A program made the position numbers and the translations under genes. Source: Capitulum mitella (Eukaryota; Arthropoda; Thecostraca; Pollicipedomorpha; Pollicipedidae). From it: a DNA stretch of 64,000 bases. Positions 12,312-24,110 of the stretch are shown piece by piece. The notes beneath the pieces are model-generated. The model had not been told where the DNA came from and did not search any database. It worked only from the letters and a program-made list of their open reading frames with translations. The number at the start of each line of letters is the position of its first letter. Within the stretch, counting starts at the first letter, position 1. The stretch spans positions 4,439,301 to 4,503,300 of the forward strand of contig CP099854.1 in NCBI GenBank assembly GCA_030062745.1. Direction: 5' to 3'.

Positions 12312-12917
12312 CTGCCGAGACAGGGGCGGGGTCAGGTCATTCTGCCGAAACATGGGGCAGAGTCAGGTCATGCTATCGAGACAGGGTCAGGTTATACAGT
12401 CGAGACAGGGTGGGCGAGGTCAGGTCGTACTATCGAGACAAGGTGAGGGGAGGCGAGGTCAGGTTATACTGCCGACACAAGGGGGTAGGGTCAGATCATA
12501 CTGCCAAGACAGGGGGCAGGGTCAGGTCATACTGCCACGACAGAAGAGGGCAAGGCCAGGTCATTATGCCAAGACAGAGGGCAGAGCCAGGTCACACTGC
12601 CAAAACATAAGGCAGGGTCAGGTCGTATTGCCGAGACAGGGCAAAGTCAAGTTACACTGCCGAGACAGGGGGCAGGTTGTACTGCCGAGACAAGGAGGAC
12701 GGGATCAGGTTATACTGCCGAGAAAGGGAGATATAGCCGGGTTATGCTATCGAGATAAGGAGACACCGCGAGGTGATAATGTCGAGACAGGGAGAAAGTG
12801 TCAGGCTATACTGCCGAGATGGGGAAACGGTCAGGTTATACTGCCGAAACAACGGTCGGATTATACTATCGAGACAGGGTTAGGTTTCACTACCGAGACT
12901 GGGCAGACAGTGCCAGG
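12308..12917 (-). repeat. Tandem array of 3' splice-site-like units
   Basis: About twenty degenerate units of 24-39 bp, most near 31 bp. Read on the minus strand a typical unit is TGACCTGACC, a C-rich stretch, then CCTGTCTCGGCAGTA. That is a branch-point-like CTGAC, a pyrimidine tract and a CAG, in working order and spacing. By eye about sixteen units keep CAG or TAG at the acceptor position. The exon-proximal unit is the presumed functional acceptor of the PDE-like exon. A 348-codon plus-strand open frame across this array is a by-product of the repeat. Confidence 0.85.
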
Positions 12918-12919
12918 CC

Positions 12920-15900
12920 GGCGGAAATGCCATCAAGACTGCGACAACAGACAGCAGCGTTTGACTGGGCCAGCGCTGTCATTCAGGCGAAGGAGGGGAA
13001 GCCCAGAGAAAACAGCACCGGATCACGACGGATGAGAGCACATCACAAGCCTTATTCCTTGCGGCCCAATGACGCGACTGATACATACCAACACTGTGAT
13101 TATGGGCGTAACTCCACGCCGGACTAAATGTTTGAAAACCACTGTCACACACACTCGGGACAAAATAGAAACCGAGAAGTCGAGGACAACCCGCACATAA
13201 CAGCATGTGCATAAACGTGCGGATCAAAGAAAAGATAACAACTCCAGCGAGAGACTGACAAAGAGAAAGTTATGCCAAAAAACAAAATGGCTGTCGATGG
13301 AGTTCTGGCTCGGAATATGAACCAGTAAAAGAGGTCGTTTAACGCCATGAAAACCTCATAGATTTCGGCACAAAATGACATCCCTGACGACTTTGTCGGC
13401 CACACTCCTGCCGAATTAGCGCGCATGGCACGTGCCGATGTAACCAGCATATCTCCCGCTTACAACGAGGCTCTTCGTCCATGGCTATCTGCGGCTGGCA
13501 TCTGCGTGCCGGGTGGGAAGCCCACGTTCATGGTCGCCGGACAGCACCGCTGGGTCACAAACTTCCATCCCCACACCGTTATCTCAGGGATGATCGGGCT
13601 GTCCCGGGCTTTTGTGGCCAGAATTTTCGGGGCTTGCCAGGAGACACCGGGGCCATTAGTCAGAAAAATATACAACAGTGGCGTGCTCGGCGTCCAGACA
13701 GCTTATGCAGCACATGGATTTTCGCAAAAGAATCCGCGGCCTGCAGGACAGCGGGTGCGCGAGCCTCACTGTAAATCATCCAAACGTCAGCCGAGCCTAT
13801 TAGACTGGAACTTTTCCTCCCCAGACGTGAACCGCAGGTACGCCACACCGCTGAGGCAACCAAAGCTGTATTGGGGTTGGCCGTTCGGCGTGCATTGTCG
13901 GCCTGTCTACTGGAAAACGGCCTGTGTTTTTTCGTGTTTGTGACTGGGCTTTCCCAGAAAGCCCAGCCGATGCGAAGACCATCTGGTGGCCCCGAGCGAT
14001 GCCAGCCTCAGGAGGACAGCATGACGTCACTGGAGCCACGTTCGCACGGCCGGAGTCGGCGGCGGACTGCGTTCAGCTGGCGCCAGACCGGCGGGATTCG
14101 GCCCGGCGACGTTGACGTCGTCGACGTCGGGACGTCGGGACGTCGTCGTCGGGGAGTCCACGCGGGCCCGCCTGCGCCGACCACGACGTTCGAGAAATAC
14201 GTCACAGACCGTCCCGACCGCCCCCGGCGCAGGCTCCGCGTGAACCGACGCCGACAGGCCCCGACAGTCTGTTCCCACCCCTGGAGATGCTGGGGCGACT
14301 TCTGTCCCATAATGCACAGGCCTGGGCCACCCTGTTCCCGGCAGAAGGCTCCGGATCCTCCTCCGCTGCCCCTTGGTGGGTGGCCCCGGGCCACGCTGTC
14401 CGTGGTACCCCGTCTCCAATCCTCCCTCTTATGCCAGTTGGCGAACAGCCCTGCATCAAATTTTTTCTAGTGTCAGGGCCCTTCTTGTCCCTTAACAGAC
14501 CAGCATGGGCCCCCTTCCCCCGTAGCGGTCCTGAGCCTGCCCACACTCCTCTACAGACGGTCGCATGCCCTGCACGCTGGGAAGTCCCGCAGTACGCCGC
14601 AGCTCGTGCTTATTAATTCTAATGAGCTGTCACGAGTCGGGCGGACGGTGACAGCTTCACAGCTTCAGCCGCCGCAGCTCTCATCCGGCAGGCTGTATTT
14701 ACCCTGGGCTGCATCGTCAGCCAGGCTACGTATACCCCGACTTTCACCATCAGTCAGGCTGCATCTGTTCGCCCGCTCATCGCAGCTTCTGGGGCCTGTC
14801 CAGTACGGTCCGCGCAGACGACCGCTCAAAGATACAGCATGCGGTACAGTAAAGTCAGGGAGCGGCATGCCGTGAGGTTAGAATGTCACTTCCGCGACGT
14901 CAGGTTGATGAGAACGAACTAAAAAATTACAACAGAACGAAGTCGCATGCACCTTTGTGCTATGTACATAGCCAATATTAGGACAATGTTTACAGGGTGC
15001 AGATTCAGATCTCTTTGTAAACTGGCAGCCTGAACTGGTGCTTTGTAAACTGGTGCTTCACAAACATCACATCGCAACTCCAGAATGGGCAGCAGACTGA
15101 TGATCTTGATGTGCAATAAACCAAGAAAATAATTAAAAGGCATTCTTACAACGGGGTAGATGGATCATTGTGAGGGCAGATCATTGTGAGGTTATTTGTT
15201 TATTTTGGAAACAAAAGAAATGATTTCACGCAGTCCAAGAACTTTGGATAACAAAATGCCCTCAAGTGAAACAACTTTGAAAAGCACCCGGAATTCTGAC
15301 ACTGGTTCGCAGTGAATCCAACTGGTATGTATAACTCGGCGCGTCTGGTTCCGGCCGAGTGAATCCAGCTCGGTCCAACCAGGCGAGCTGGCACCGACGA
15401 AGACGTCCGTAACGCTCTCGAAGTCGGGTCGAACCCCCGTGGAACTCAATGTCGTACGCTTCCACGAGGACCGGAGCTCACAAGGGTTCTGAAAAGGACC
15501 CGAACTCTGCCTTGCGCAGGTCACGAGTCGGACAGGTCACGAGTCAAGAGCCTTGGAGAGAGGCTCCAGCACCGCCTCTGGCGCCGCCGACTCTGCGTTC
15601 ACCCGACACCAGGCCAGTCGCCTCAGCGTCGTCCGCGCTGACGCGTGCTGTAGCCTGCCTGCCGACCCATTCCTCCGCCGCGTCTGACCGCAGCGGGGCA
15701 ACGCTGACCGGAAGCCGTGCCGCACGACAACCGGCCGCCGCTACCACTCGGCGCCGCGCTGGCCCCAGCGCCGTCCCCGGAACACCGGGGTCACGTGCAA
15801 CGGAAACCGCGCCGTCGATCGCATCAGAACACCGTCGATTCGGGGAACCAGCACCAGATCTTTCAGCAGAAGCCACATCGGGAAACTGCGCCGTTTAAGC

Positions 15901-17240
15901 ATAAATCAGTGCATCACGGGGATATTTCATCAGTATCTATGTAAGACGATCTCGCGTCCCGTCACTAGGCGCTCGTCTGAGACTTTTGCATGTCAATGAT
16001 GGCATAAGCCGAGGAAAACGTTGCTCGAAGTAGGTTAAAAATAGCACTCCAGGAACGTCTCAACAAACGTAGCCTTCACAGAATTCTGCTGTCTTTCAAG
16101 ATCACTCAATCCTGTGTCCCGCTTTTTGAGTACTGGCGTTTTGATGAAAGTTATTCTGGATACTAGCGGCATCTCGACGTGTAGAAAAATAACGGCTCGC
16201 CGATAAACCAATCAAGATGCACGAGCATTTGCAGACGAACTGCCGTTTAAACAGCACGCCCAACACACCACCGGCTGTCACAGTGTTGGCAGCAGGCGGA
16301 CAGCCGTAAAGCTAATACCGCGCGAATGTCGTGTCAACAGGCCTGTCAGGTTCAGCTGACTGAGCTTCTGACCGGGCTGGATGTGGCTGTCGCACGCGGT
16401 CGTCCCCCCACCCCCGGTCTGCCCGACGCCCGCCGGCATCAAACCATTGATCTTGTCATATGACTCACAGCAGGGCTAGAGATTTCCAAAAACTATTTAG
16501 GGGGGGGGGCGCAAAGGTTTCCAGACCGTTTCTACCCAGACACTGACACAGGCATAACGTTAATATCCCTAAATAATGAGGGATACGAGCCTCCTCTAAC
16601 GCCCGGTTTTGCCTTGGGCGAAACCGGGCGAAATCGGACTTTGCCACAACTTATAGCCCTGGGCTAAGACTTTTGACATTTTGTGGGTGTTCTGGCACCT
16701 CAATAGTGATCAGACACCTTCAAAGACTTATGAATTCAACATGGGATCAGATGCGGTACGCACCCACCACAATTCGGAGTTCCCGAAGTCAGTTCTGACG
16801 ATCGCTAAAGATGCCCAAATCAACCAACAATTCCATATACCTTCACCTTCAAACTATTAATCTGAGAGAAGAACTAATTTGTCAGGCGTGTTGGGCGTCT
16901 ATGATTACCCCGGAGGCCAGTTTCCTTCAAAACTCGAGTGATGAATGTGGTCGCTCACTCGTGGAATTCCCCACTGACCACAGCTCTCCATCTCTTTCTC
17001 CTTCCGACGGCCGATGACCTTTCCCGTGACCGCAATGTTTTCCCGTCGCACAGGGCCGGGTCATAATTCATCTTTACGTAAGCTGCATCTTACATAACTC
17101 GGACACTGGTGTGGCGCCGTGAAGCCCGGCAAATGACTCCCTGTCCCACAATGGTCGCTCGAGTGATGAAAGCGACAGGCTCACGTCATCAACGGGTCCC
17201 GCTTAGGCGGGCTCCTCGGCGGTGATAATTCGCCGCCTCG
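12920..17240. other. No supported gene
   Basis: Mixed-composition sequence. A 172-codon open frame on the plus strand (13425-13943) has no recognisable domain or splice context. CpG-rich blocks at 14010-14260 and 15440-15880 are open on both strands. A perfect TGACGTCA lies at 14022. Short degenerate repeats of a CATCAGTCAGGCTGCA type occur at about 14690-14770. In the favoured gene model this is intron. Confidence 0.45.
16480..16620 (-). repeat. Dispersed repeat family A, copy 1
   Basis: Read on the minus strand this block has ATTAACGTTATGCCT, then AGAAACGGTCTGGAAACC and a C-rich run. It matches the copy at 45040-45240 (TTAACATTAGGCCTTTGGC, then GGAAACGGTCTGAAACC and a C-rich run) and is related to copies at about 42905, 47540 and 49370. 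No open frame or terminal repeats are visible, so it is probably a non-autonomous element or a fragment of one. Confidence 0.5.
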
Positions 17241-17246
17241 TTAAGC

Positions 17247-17382
17247 GCCGAGGAGACGAATGAACTGAATCCAGCGCCCATTCACGCGCGTTACTCAATG
17301 GCTCCGACCTCTGGCGAGGAGATGAATGGACTGCACCCAGCACCCATTCACGTGCGACACTCGAATGGCTCCGACCTCTGGC
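17247..17382 (+). repeat. Tandem duplication of about 68 bp
   Basis: Two adjacent copies start at 17247 and 17313. Each runs from GAGGAGACGAATGAACTG or its variant GAGGAGATGAATGGACTG to AATGGCTCCGACCTCTGG. A third partial unit begins at 17383. The copies differ at several positions, so the event is not very recent. Confidence 0.8.
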
Positions 17383-17994
17383 GAAGAGAGAAATGTTCCT
17401 GTTTCACCTCTGAAGTCCGACAGCATGGCACTGTGATAACAGCGCGCTGCGCTATCGTGACAAGCGCAGCTGCGGCTCGTATTTCATTTTGTTTTAAAGG
17501 GCAGGAGAGCAACGATTTACAAAGCCAGACGGAAAGCCAAAACGGGATATGCTCCCACTGCAAGTCGGTCAGAGTTAAGATTTCAAACAGTATGATGTTC
17601 GTTGTATGCTGTCTGCTGCTGTTTGTGATGTCTGGTATCTGAGGTCTGTCTGTGACTAGTGACCGGTGTCTGGTATTTGCTGTTTGTTGTTTGTCGTTTA
17701 CTGTCTGGGCCCTGATGATCGAGGTATCGTGTCTGTTGCCTGGTCTACAATTTTGTCGTCTGTTGTTGGTTTCTGGTGTCCGATGTCTGTTGTCTGTTGT
17801 CTGATTTTTCTACTGACATGATACAGATGACAAAGCTCGGCGGCCACAGAGTCACCAGACACCACGCTGTCGTTGGCATTAGCTCCAACCCACACAACCT
17901 CAGTTCTCACGGATCAGCTGTGACCCACACATCAGCTGTGACCTGCACCACATCAGGAAGGGGGGAGGGGCAGTGCTGTCGGATCAGACGAGTC

Positions 17995-18280
17995 ATCAGT
18001 CTGCCCGTCCGGATAGGCCACTGCCCGGAACCTGTTCGCCCAGACAGGACACTGCCCGAAGCCTGTTCACACGGTCAGGACCTGCCCGAAGCCTGTGCGC
18101 CCGGACAGGGCACTGCCCGAAGCCTGCCCACCCGGACAGGAAGCATGTCCGCCCAGACAGGACACTGCCCGGAGGCTGCGCACCCGAACAGGGCACTGCC
18201 CGAAGCTTGTTCGCACGGACAGGGCCTGCCCGAAGCCTGTTCGCCAGGACAGGGCCGCTGCCCGGAGGTGTCCGCCCGGA
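17995..18280. repeat. 31-bp minisatellite, about eight units
   Basis: Units follow the pattern CACTGCCCGAAGCCTGTTCG followed by CCCGGACAGGG. Copy length varies between about 22 and 32 bp. Both strands are open through it because the unit is CpG-rich. On the minus strand most units end in CTTCGGGCAG, and on the plus strand in CGGACAG, so AG ends recur, although the preceding tracts are only weakly pyrimidine-rich. Confidence 0.85.
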
Positions 18281-18299
18281 GAGAACGCCACCGGCGGGC

Positions 18300-20470
18300 A
18301 CAGAGGTCACCAGGGCTCAGGTCTCGAGAGATAGCTCAGCCGCGTGACAGATTTACGGCTGATTTCGGAACACCGCGGTCCTCGCGAGAGCTCACAGCAG
18401 TATCAGAGGCGGCCCCAGCACTTGGTCACGCGACCACGCCGTGCAGCGGCGAATTTCATGCTGATCGGGAAGGCCAGCCGTCCACACCGAGCTTCATCCG
18501 AGCGCATCAGTCACATTCGTGAAGACGCGGCGAAGCGAGCCCAGCCAGGTGTAACGTCACGTCACGTGTGGGCTTCTCAGCAGACCCCGTCCCGCCGCCC
18601 TCTCCCCACCTCCCTTCGCCCGGTTCCTGAGAACTCGGAAAGATGTTTTCGGGCAACCACGTTCTCCGGACGACCCTGACGCGTTGTCACGCGATTTCTT
18701 CCCTCGTGGGGAACAGCTGGTCCAGCCACCTTGTCTCGTATCTTCGCCTCCTGTGTAACAAATCGAATGTCCAGCTGTGTAGGACATCACATAAGGTGAC
18801 CACATTTTCTGTCCGCAAGGGACGACAGAATACGTTTAGGGGTCGAAGGAAACATACGTCCAGAATATAAGTCTACATGTGATAAACGGGGACAATGGAT
18901 GGAAATGGTTAAAGATCATGAGAACAGATATTGCGAGGAGTTAAACGTCGGGTAAGAGACCTATTTGCTTTCTGCAACAGCGTGCAGATACGAAATTGCG
19001 GTTGTGCTCATGAGCAGGTGAAAACGTCCGACTGAGTGTAGTGTAGCGCAAGAAATCTGCTCGTATGAAAGCCATCAAAACTGACAGCGAAACGTCCTGG
19101 CAAAAGTACTGGGAAATGAAAAAGTACCTATAATTCCAGATACGCCCGCTAGCGACAACATACTGCGCTGCAGGCGAAAATTGGCCGCGTATGCTACGTA
19201 TTGTCTCCACAGAGCTGAGCAGCTGTTTCGCGTTCCATTCCTGCACTGTAAATCTCTGCCGGTCAGGACACGCTCGCAGCAGCGGAATGAACGTCACAAA
19301 CCCGGGCTCCGCGCCAGTTCAAGCGTGCAAGAAAGGCCATCAGTTACAGGCCAGAGTGCGAAATGCCGACGGAGTGAAAACCCCCTGTCGCCCAACAGAC
19401 GGCGAAACATTCCACCGGAAGGAACCACGGCCACTGCGGCCGCGGTACCACGGCGTCACAGCAGGCATCACGGCCTGAGCTCCAGCATCACAGCGGGAGC
19501 CGCAGTGTCACAGCGGGGAGCCACAGCACCACAGCGGGAGATGCCCGATCACGACGGGGCTCGCGCCCGCCCCTGCGGAACACGCCACCGCGGCACACCG
19601 CCGCCGAGGCCGCCGGACGGCTGGACGCCGCGGCAGAAACCACGGCAGAAACCACGGCAGGCGCGGCAGAAACCACGGCAGGCGGTCACGGCAGGCGCGG
19701 CGGCTGCTGCCTGGTAACAGGGTCTGACGGCCGGCAGGGGGCAGGCACAGGGCCAGCTACGGCGGCTCGATCTCACACAGTGTCAGCCCACCTGCACTGA
19801 CAGGGGATTCCTACAATCAGTACCGGGGACATGGTAGGTTAGAGGAGTCAGCAGGCCCCCTCGCCGTTATATGTGTACACATATCCGATATATACTCATA
19901 TATATATATATATATGCATATATACGTATATATATATATTTACATACATGAACATATGTTTATAGATCACTACCTTTACTGTTGAACTGGTATGGTCGAA
20001 GTCTTCCGAAAATCGGCTATCACCAAAAATGATTTGTATAAAAGACAAATATTTTTTGAAGAAAAGCAATGTATCCTAGTCTTACAAGGTCTAGGTGTGC
20101 TATTTAGCACGGTTAATATCCCCTCATCTGCCATAAACTGGCAAAAGTTGCATCAGGCCTTTTTATTTCAGGTTCGATCCCCACCCGTTACAAAAATTTC
20201 GGCTGCGCCAGCGCACCCGACCAGTCGGCGCTCCACTGGGTCTGTCAGCAGTCTGCCAGCAGTCCGCCTGGCAGACCGCGGACAGACTCCGAGTCCACGC
20301 TCGATCGAGCCGTTCCCGGTCTCCAGTCGCCGTGTGCCGGCAATGTCACGTGACGCCGTGACGTCAAGACAATGTCACGTGACGTCACGGCCGCTCGGCG
20401 CTCTTCCTCCCTAGTCAGGTGCCAGCCGACCCGCCAGCCAAATACCGAGTAGCGGGCGACCCCAGCCCAC
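18300..20470. other. No supported gene; short repeats and an AT tract
   Basis: Contains CAC/CAG-rich short repeats at about 19430-19540 and 19635-19690 and an imperfect AT/TATG tract at about 19885-19945. Two perfect TGACGTCA sites lie 31 bp apart at 20359 and 20390 in a CpG-rich block. Open frames are unconserved. Confidence 0.45.
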
Positions 20471-20479
20471 TCTGCCAGG

Positions 20480-20720
20480 ACGGGCAGATCAGGACGGGAG
20501 ACCAGGACAGGAGACCAGAGTGAGGAGACCAGGAGGGTGATCAGAACGGCCAGACCAGGACAGGGTGCACAGGGAACGAAGACCAGGACAGGGCGACCAG
20601 GGAAGTCAGGCCAGGACAGGGAGACCAGGGCGGGGAACCACGGCGGAGGGAGCAGGACAAAGACATCATGACGGGGTCGCCAGAACAGGGAGATCAGGAC
20701 GGGAAGACGAGACGCAAGAC
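20480..20720. repeat. GACCAGGACAGG-type minisatellite
   Basis: Tandem degenerate units of the type GACCAGGACAGGGAGACCAG. The minus strand is strongly pyrimidine-rich (CCTGTCCTGGTCTCC repeated). The 175-codon minus-strand frame across it is a repeat product. A smaller ATGCTTTAAAC repeat (three copies) follows at 20939-20984. Confidence 0.8.
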
Positions 20721-22338
20721 CCGACACAAGACGCCTGAGCCAAGAGGTCGTGCGTCCTAACTCAAACAACAAACAAACGGCGGAGCTGCCGATCGCGGCC
20801 CTCCGTCACGTCACGGCTCTGCGTCACGGTGTGGCGGCCGGCGCGACTGTCACGCGACAGTGCCGGCCGGGTCGGACGTCACTGGCGGCAGAGCGGAGTC
20901 CACCCCTACAGGATGCGGTGGCCGGGGGTCCGCACGAGTATGCTTTAAGCTTTAAACATATGCTTTAAACGTATGCTTTAAACAACACCTGCCGTTTTCT
21001 ACTCCACCCGTGGACCTTGACGGCGACCACCTGACGCTGACGGGCGAGAGGCAATCGCCTGCTTACAAATGCACCTGGCGATGGTGGGTGCCACACTGCG
21101 ATGAAGGCCGTGTTTCGCAGGTGTTTTACGCTGCGCCGTGAGTTTTTCGTGTACTGCGGCTTCCGTGAGGAAACGACGGAGGAAAATGCAACCGTTTTGC
21201 CATTGCGGTGAATCGGGACAGATTTTCCCTGATACGCCTCACGAAACAGCGGTTCTGGCGACCCTAAAGTCCCGGAAACGACCACTTCCAGCAGAAACAT
21301 CACCACACCTCGCCGCTCGGCACCGGGCCCGGCCGGCGCCTCTGCGGGGGGGGGGGGGCGGAGGGGGCCGAGGTCGCGGGTCAGGGGGACTCAGAGGGAG
21401 CTGAGCTGGCCGACAACGCAGGGCTGGCCCCGCCCCGGCAGCCAGGCCTGTCTCTGACCGGCCGGCCGACGGGAAGACGGCGTGACTGGCGCGACTCGTG
21501 CGAGGCGCGAGGCGCGAGGCGTGACGGCCACGGCGCAGCGTCTGGCTGAGCCGAGAAACCTGGGCTCTGCAGAACCCGCCTGTGGGTGTCGTTTTGAAGG
21601 CGCCTCACCATCTTCAATATGACAGGGTGCCCCAGAAGATATCAGCTTAACACGAGACCGTATGGGGTGGGTGACCGCGACGATTTGGAGCTGCCAAGAT
21701 GACGTACGAGCGGGCACCCAGTCCACTTCAAAAAGTTACATTCCTGCGGCACCGCCACAGCCGAGCACGTGCCTCCGGTCAGCACGTGGTTCTGATACCA
21801 GAGACGGGTCCACACATATTCGGGGACAGCTGTATGGCGGGTTTACCAGGTTTGAAATGTAACATGGCACAAGCCATGCGTTGTAATGTGTGCCGCTGTT
21901 ACACCGTTTGGCAAATTTACGTATAAATGCGATCCCTCTTTAATTTTGTGTAAGCACACATGATTAAAGCGGTCGCTTTACGCTATAAAAAGCACACAGA
22001 TTTCAACATTAACTGACACGCTTTCGCTACAGGGGTAGGCGATTATCCCACAGAGGACCTGTCAAAATATATGTTTTTTGTGGCGTAAACGACCCTGTTA
22101 CTCTTCCGTACTTCGAACAAACTTAAACGAAACCCACCAGCGTAAAACGCCGTCACGAAACAACGCGACTGTCATCCGACCGGCTTTTGTGCACACCAGC
22201 CGACGACCTGAGGTCAGCGGACCACCAAACGACCTCCTGAGCCCGCCCCTGCCGCGGCCCCAGACGGCGGACCTCTGCCGTGGGGGGCGGGGGTAGCGGG
22301 GGACGGGACAGCTCAGCGTCCCGGCCTGGAACACTGAC

Positions 22339-22465
22339 CCTCGTCAATGGCCAGGCCCTGCACCCAGTCCGTGTCGGGGAAGTCCGCAGGGTCGCACGCC
22401 GCCGCCGCCGCCGCCTCCGACGCGGAAGACGTGGCCGCCGCCGCCGCCTCCGACCCAGAAGACAT
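22339..22465 (-). CDS. Candidate alternative first coding exon, Ala-rich
   Basis: The minus-strand frame starts at an ATG with G at -3 (gcggccgctATG) and runs 42 codons plus one base. It ends with GACGAGG at 22339, followed by the donor GTCAGT. The N-terminus is a duplicated SSGSEAAAAA/SSASEAAAAAA segment, then CDPADFPDTDWVQGLAIDE. The Ala/Glu part reflects a CpG-rich tandem duplication, while the end is more complex and looks like real protein. I recognise no family. The phase-1 donor fits the acceptor of the PDE-like exon, 10 kb downstream on the same strand, where the junction codon would be Val. Membership of that gene is inference; it could be the first exon of another gene or an open CpG-island frame. 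Confidence 0.4.
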
Positions 22466-22960
22466 AGCGGCCGCTTCGCCGAGGGTGGCAGAGGCGAGGG
22501 CGCCGCAGCAAGACAGCCTGCCTGCTACCCGGGGGTCACTGTCCCGCGCGATCACTGATCACTATCCCGTTCACGGCCGCCGACCGCTGTCCCGTGCACG
22601 GCCACTAATCACTCTCTCGTGCACGGAGCCGGCCACGCGCCACTCGCCTCCAGGCCAGCACTGTCGGCTTCCTCCGCTTAATCAGACCCTAAGTAATCCT
22701 CCACCCCCGCCCCTCCCCACCCCCAACCCCGGCCCCCGGCCGGCGGGAAGCGCGCATGATCGGTAGCGGACGTGGGTATTCCGCCCAGTCTGGCCAGCCC
22801 GAGTCTATTTCGGGCGCCGTAGGCGTCAAGCGGATTAGGCCGGTCCTCGCTGGCCGCAGACCGCTGGTCAGCGGCCAGCGAGTCCGGATACGGCCGGTCA
22901 GCCGGACAGCCGGACAGCCGGACAGCCGGACAGCCAAACAACTGGACAGCCAGGCAACCG
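22466..22960 (-). promoter_or_regulatory. CpG-rich 5' flank of the candidate first exon
   Basis: The region just upstream (minus strand) of the ATG at 22465 is CpG-dense and free of recognised coding sequence. It includes a small CCCGTGCACGGCCAC-type repeat at about 22565-22640. A perfect CRE/ATF-type palindrome, TGACGTCA, lies farther upstream at 23229. No TATA box is obvious. This is what a CpG-island promoter would look like, but it is not demonstrated. Confidence 0.3.
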
Positions 22961-23170
22961 CACAGCCCGTCAGCCCGGCAGGCAGGCAGGCAGGCAGGCA
23001 GACGGACAGACAGACGGACGGACGGACGGACGGACGGACGGACGGACGGACGGACCGACCGACCGACCAACCGACCGATCGACCGACCGACCGACCGACC
23101 GAACGACCGACCGACCGACCGAACGAACGACCGACCGACCGACCGAACGACCGACCGACCGACCGACAGA
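22900..23170 (+). repeat. Compound simple repeat: CGGACAGC, GGCA, GGAC, CGAC
   Basis: Successive short tandem blocks lie side by side: an 8-bp CCGGACAG repeat at about 22905-22935, GGCA units at about 22977-23000, GGAC units to about 23053, then CGAC units with CGAA interruptions to about 23167. On the minus strand the CGAC part gives a frame of Arg-Ser-Val-Gly repeats, which is not a gene. The plus strand carries G/A/C but almost no T over 200 bp. Confidence 0.95.
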
Positions 23171-23830
23171 GATGACTGATAGCCGGACAGCGGGCACAGG
23201 ACGTAGGACAACCGGCTGTCGTGCTGACTGACGTCACAGCCAACGGCACTTCGTCGTCCTGTGTTTTGAAACCGGCACTTCTCCAGCCCGCCATGATCTT
23301 GTGACGACGCGGCGATTCCGGTTACACCCGGTGCAAAGTGGAAACGGATATTAGTCGGAAGTCTTTTTAAAGTGCGGCTTCTCAGCGCTGCCGAGAATGA
23401 ATCATGAAAGGTCAGCTTCCCAAACACACATGTTCCAGGAAGGTTTATTCCGTCGCGCTGCGACCAACTGGTGGAGTCGGGCTCCAGTGCAGCGGCGTGA
23501 AAACAAGGTGCAGGCGGCGTGATAAGCACAAACGTCCAGCCTCTGTAAATCTGCTGATTCTCCCCGACAAGCCATTTCCGGCGGCGGCGAGAGCGAGGCC
23601 GGCGAAACATTCCGAAACCAAGCCGTGTCGAACGTCGTTAAAACGCCACACCGCCGGGCCTCATTTTCGGCTCATTTCTTGTCGGGCACTTCGGCACATT
23701 TCACGGATATTATCCGTTTCAGTGAAGCTGGGCGGGGCGGGGGGAGAGAAGGAAGAGGGGGCTCTAAGGTTCGTATCGAGCTGCTTTTAAAGCCACGCCC
23801 AACCGTATGACGTCGAGCGCCGCAAACAAA

Positions 23831-24018
23831 GGCTGCAGGTCGTCTGACCAGGCTGCAGGTCGCCTGACCAGGCTGCAGGTCGCCTGACCAGGCTGCAGGT
23901 CGCCTGACCAGGCTGCAGGTCGCCTGACCAGGCTGCAGATCGTCTGACCAGGCTGCAGGTCGTCTGACCGGGCTGCAGGTCGTCTGACCGGGCTGCAGGT
24001 CGTCTGACCAGGCTGCAG
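23831..24018. repeat. 20-bp minisatellite, about nine units
   Basis: Nearly identical units of GGCTGCAGGTCGTCTGACCA with C/T and A/G variants at fixed positions. Low divergence suggests recent expansion. The minus-strand frames through it are repeat products. Confidence 0.95.
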
Positions 24019-24034
24019 CCCTGACTCCGGCGTC

Positions 24035-24110
24035 ACACTGGCGCGCAGTGAGGGTTGAACCCGGGACCTTTCCGGCCCCACCGCCAGCGCCACATGTCGG
24101 CACCTCCGAC
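24035..24110 (-). repeat. tRNA-like SINE head remnant
   Basis: Read on the minus strand, TGGCGCTGGCGG resembles an RNA polymerase III A box and GGTTCAACCC matches a B box. The spacing is shorter than in an intact tRNA. It directly abuts the 20-bp minisatellite. I call it a truncated tRNA-derived element with low confidence. Confidence 0.3.

Noticed and set aside
11989-13035. 348-codon plus-strand open frame
   Set aside because: It runs antisense through the PDE-like exon and then through the 31-bp array, giving a degenerate CRDRG/RQG-type peptide. This is a repeat artefact.
13425-13943. 172-codon plus-strand frame
   Set aside because: Composition is not repetitive, but no family, splice context or initiation support was seen; probably chance.
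15420-15500. tRNA-like B box (minus strand, GGTTCGACCC)
   Set aside because: No convincing A box and no stems; isolated match in GC-rich sequence.
20140-20200. tRNA gene suggested by GGTTCGATCCCC
   Set aside because: Only a B-box-like match; no A box or cloverleaf upstream.
22678-23610. 310-codon minus-strand frame with RSVGRSV repeats
   Set aside because: Entirely driven by the GGAC/CGAC simple repeats.
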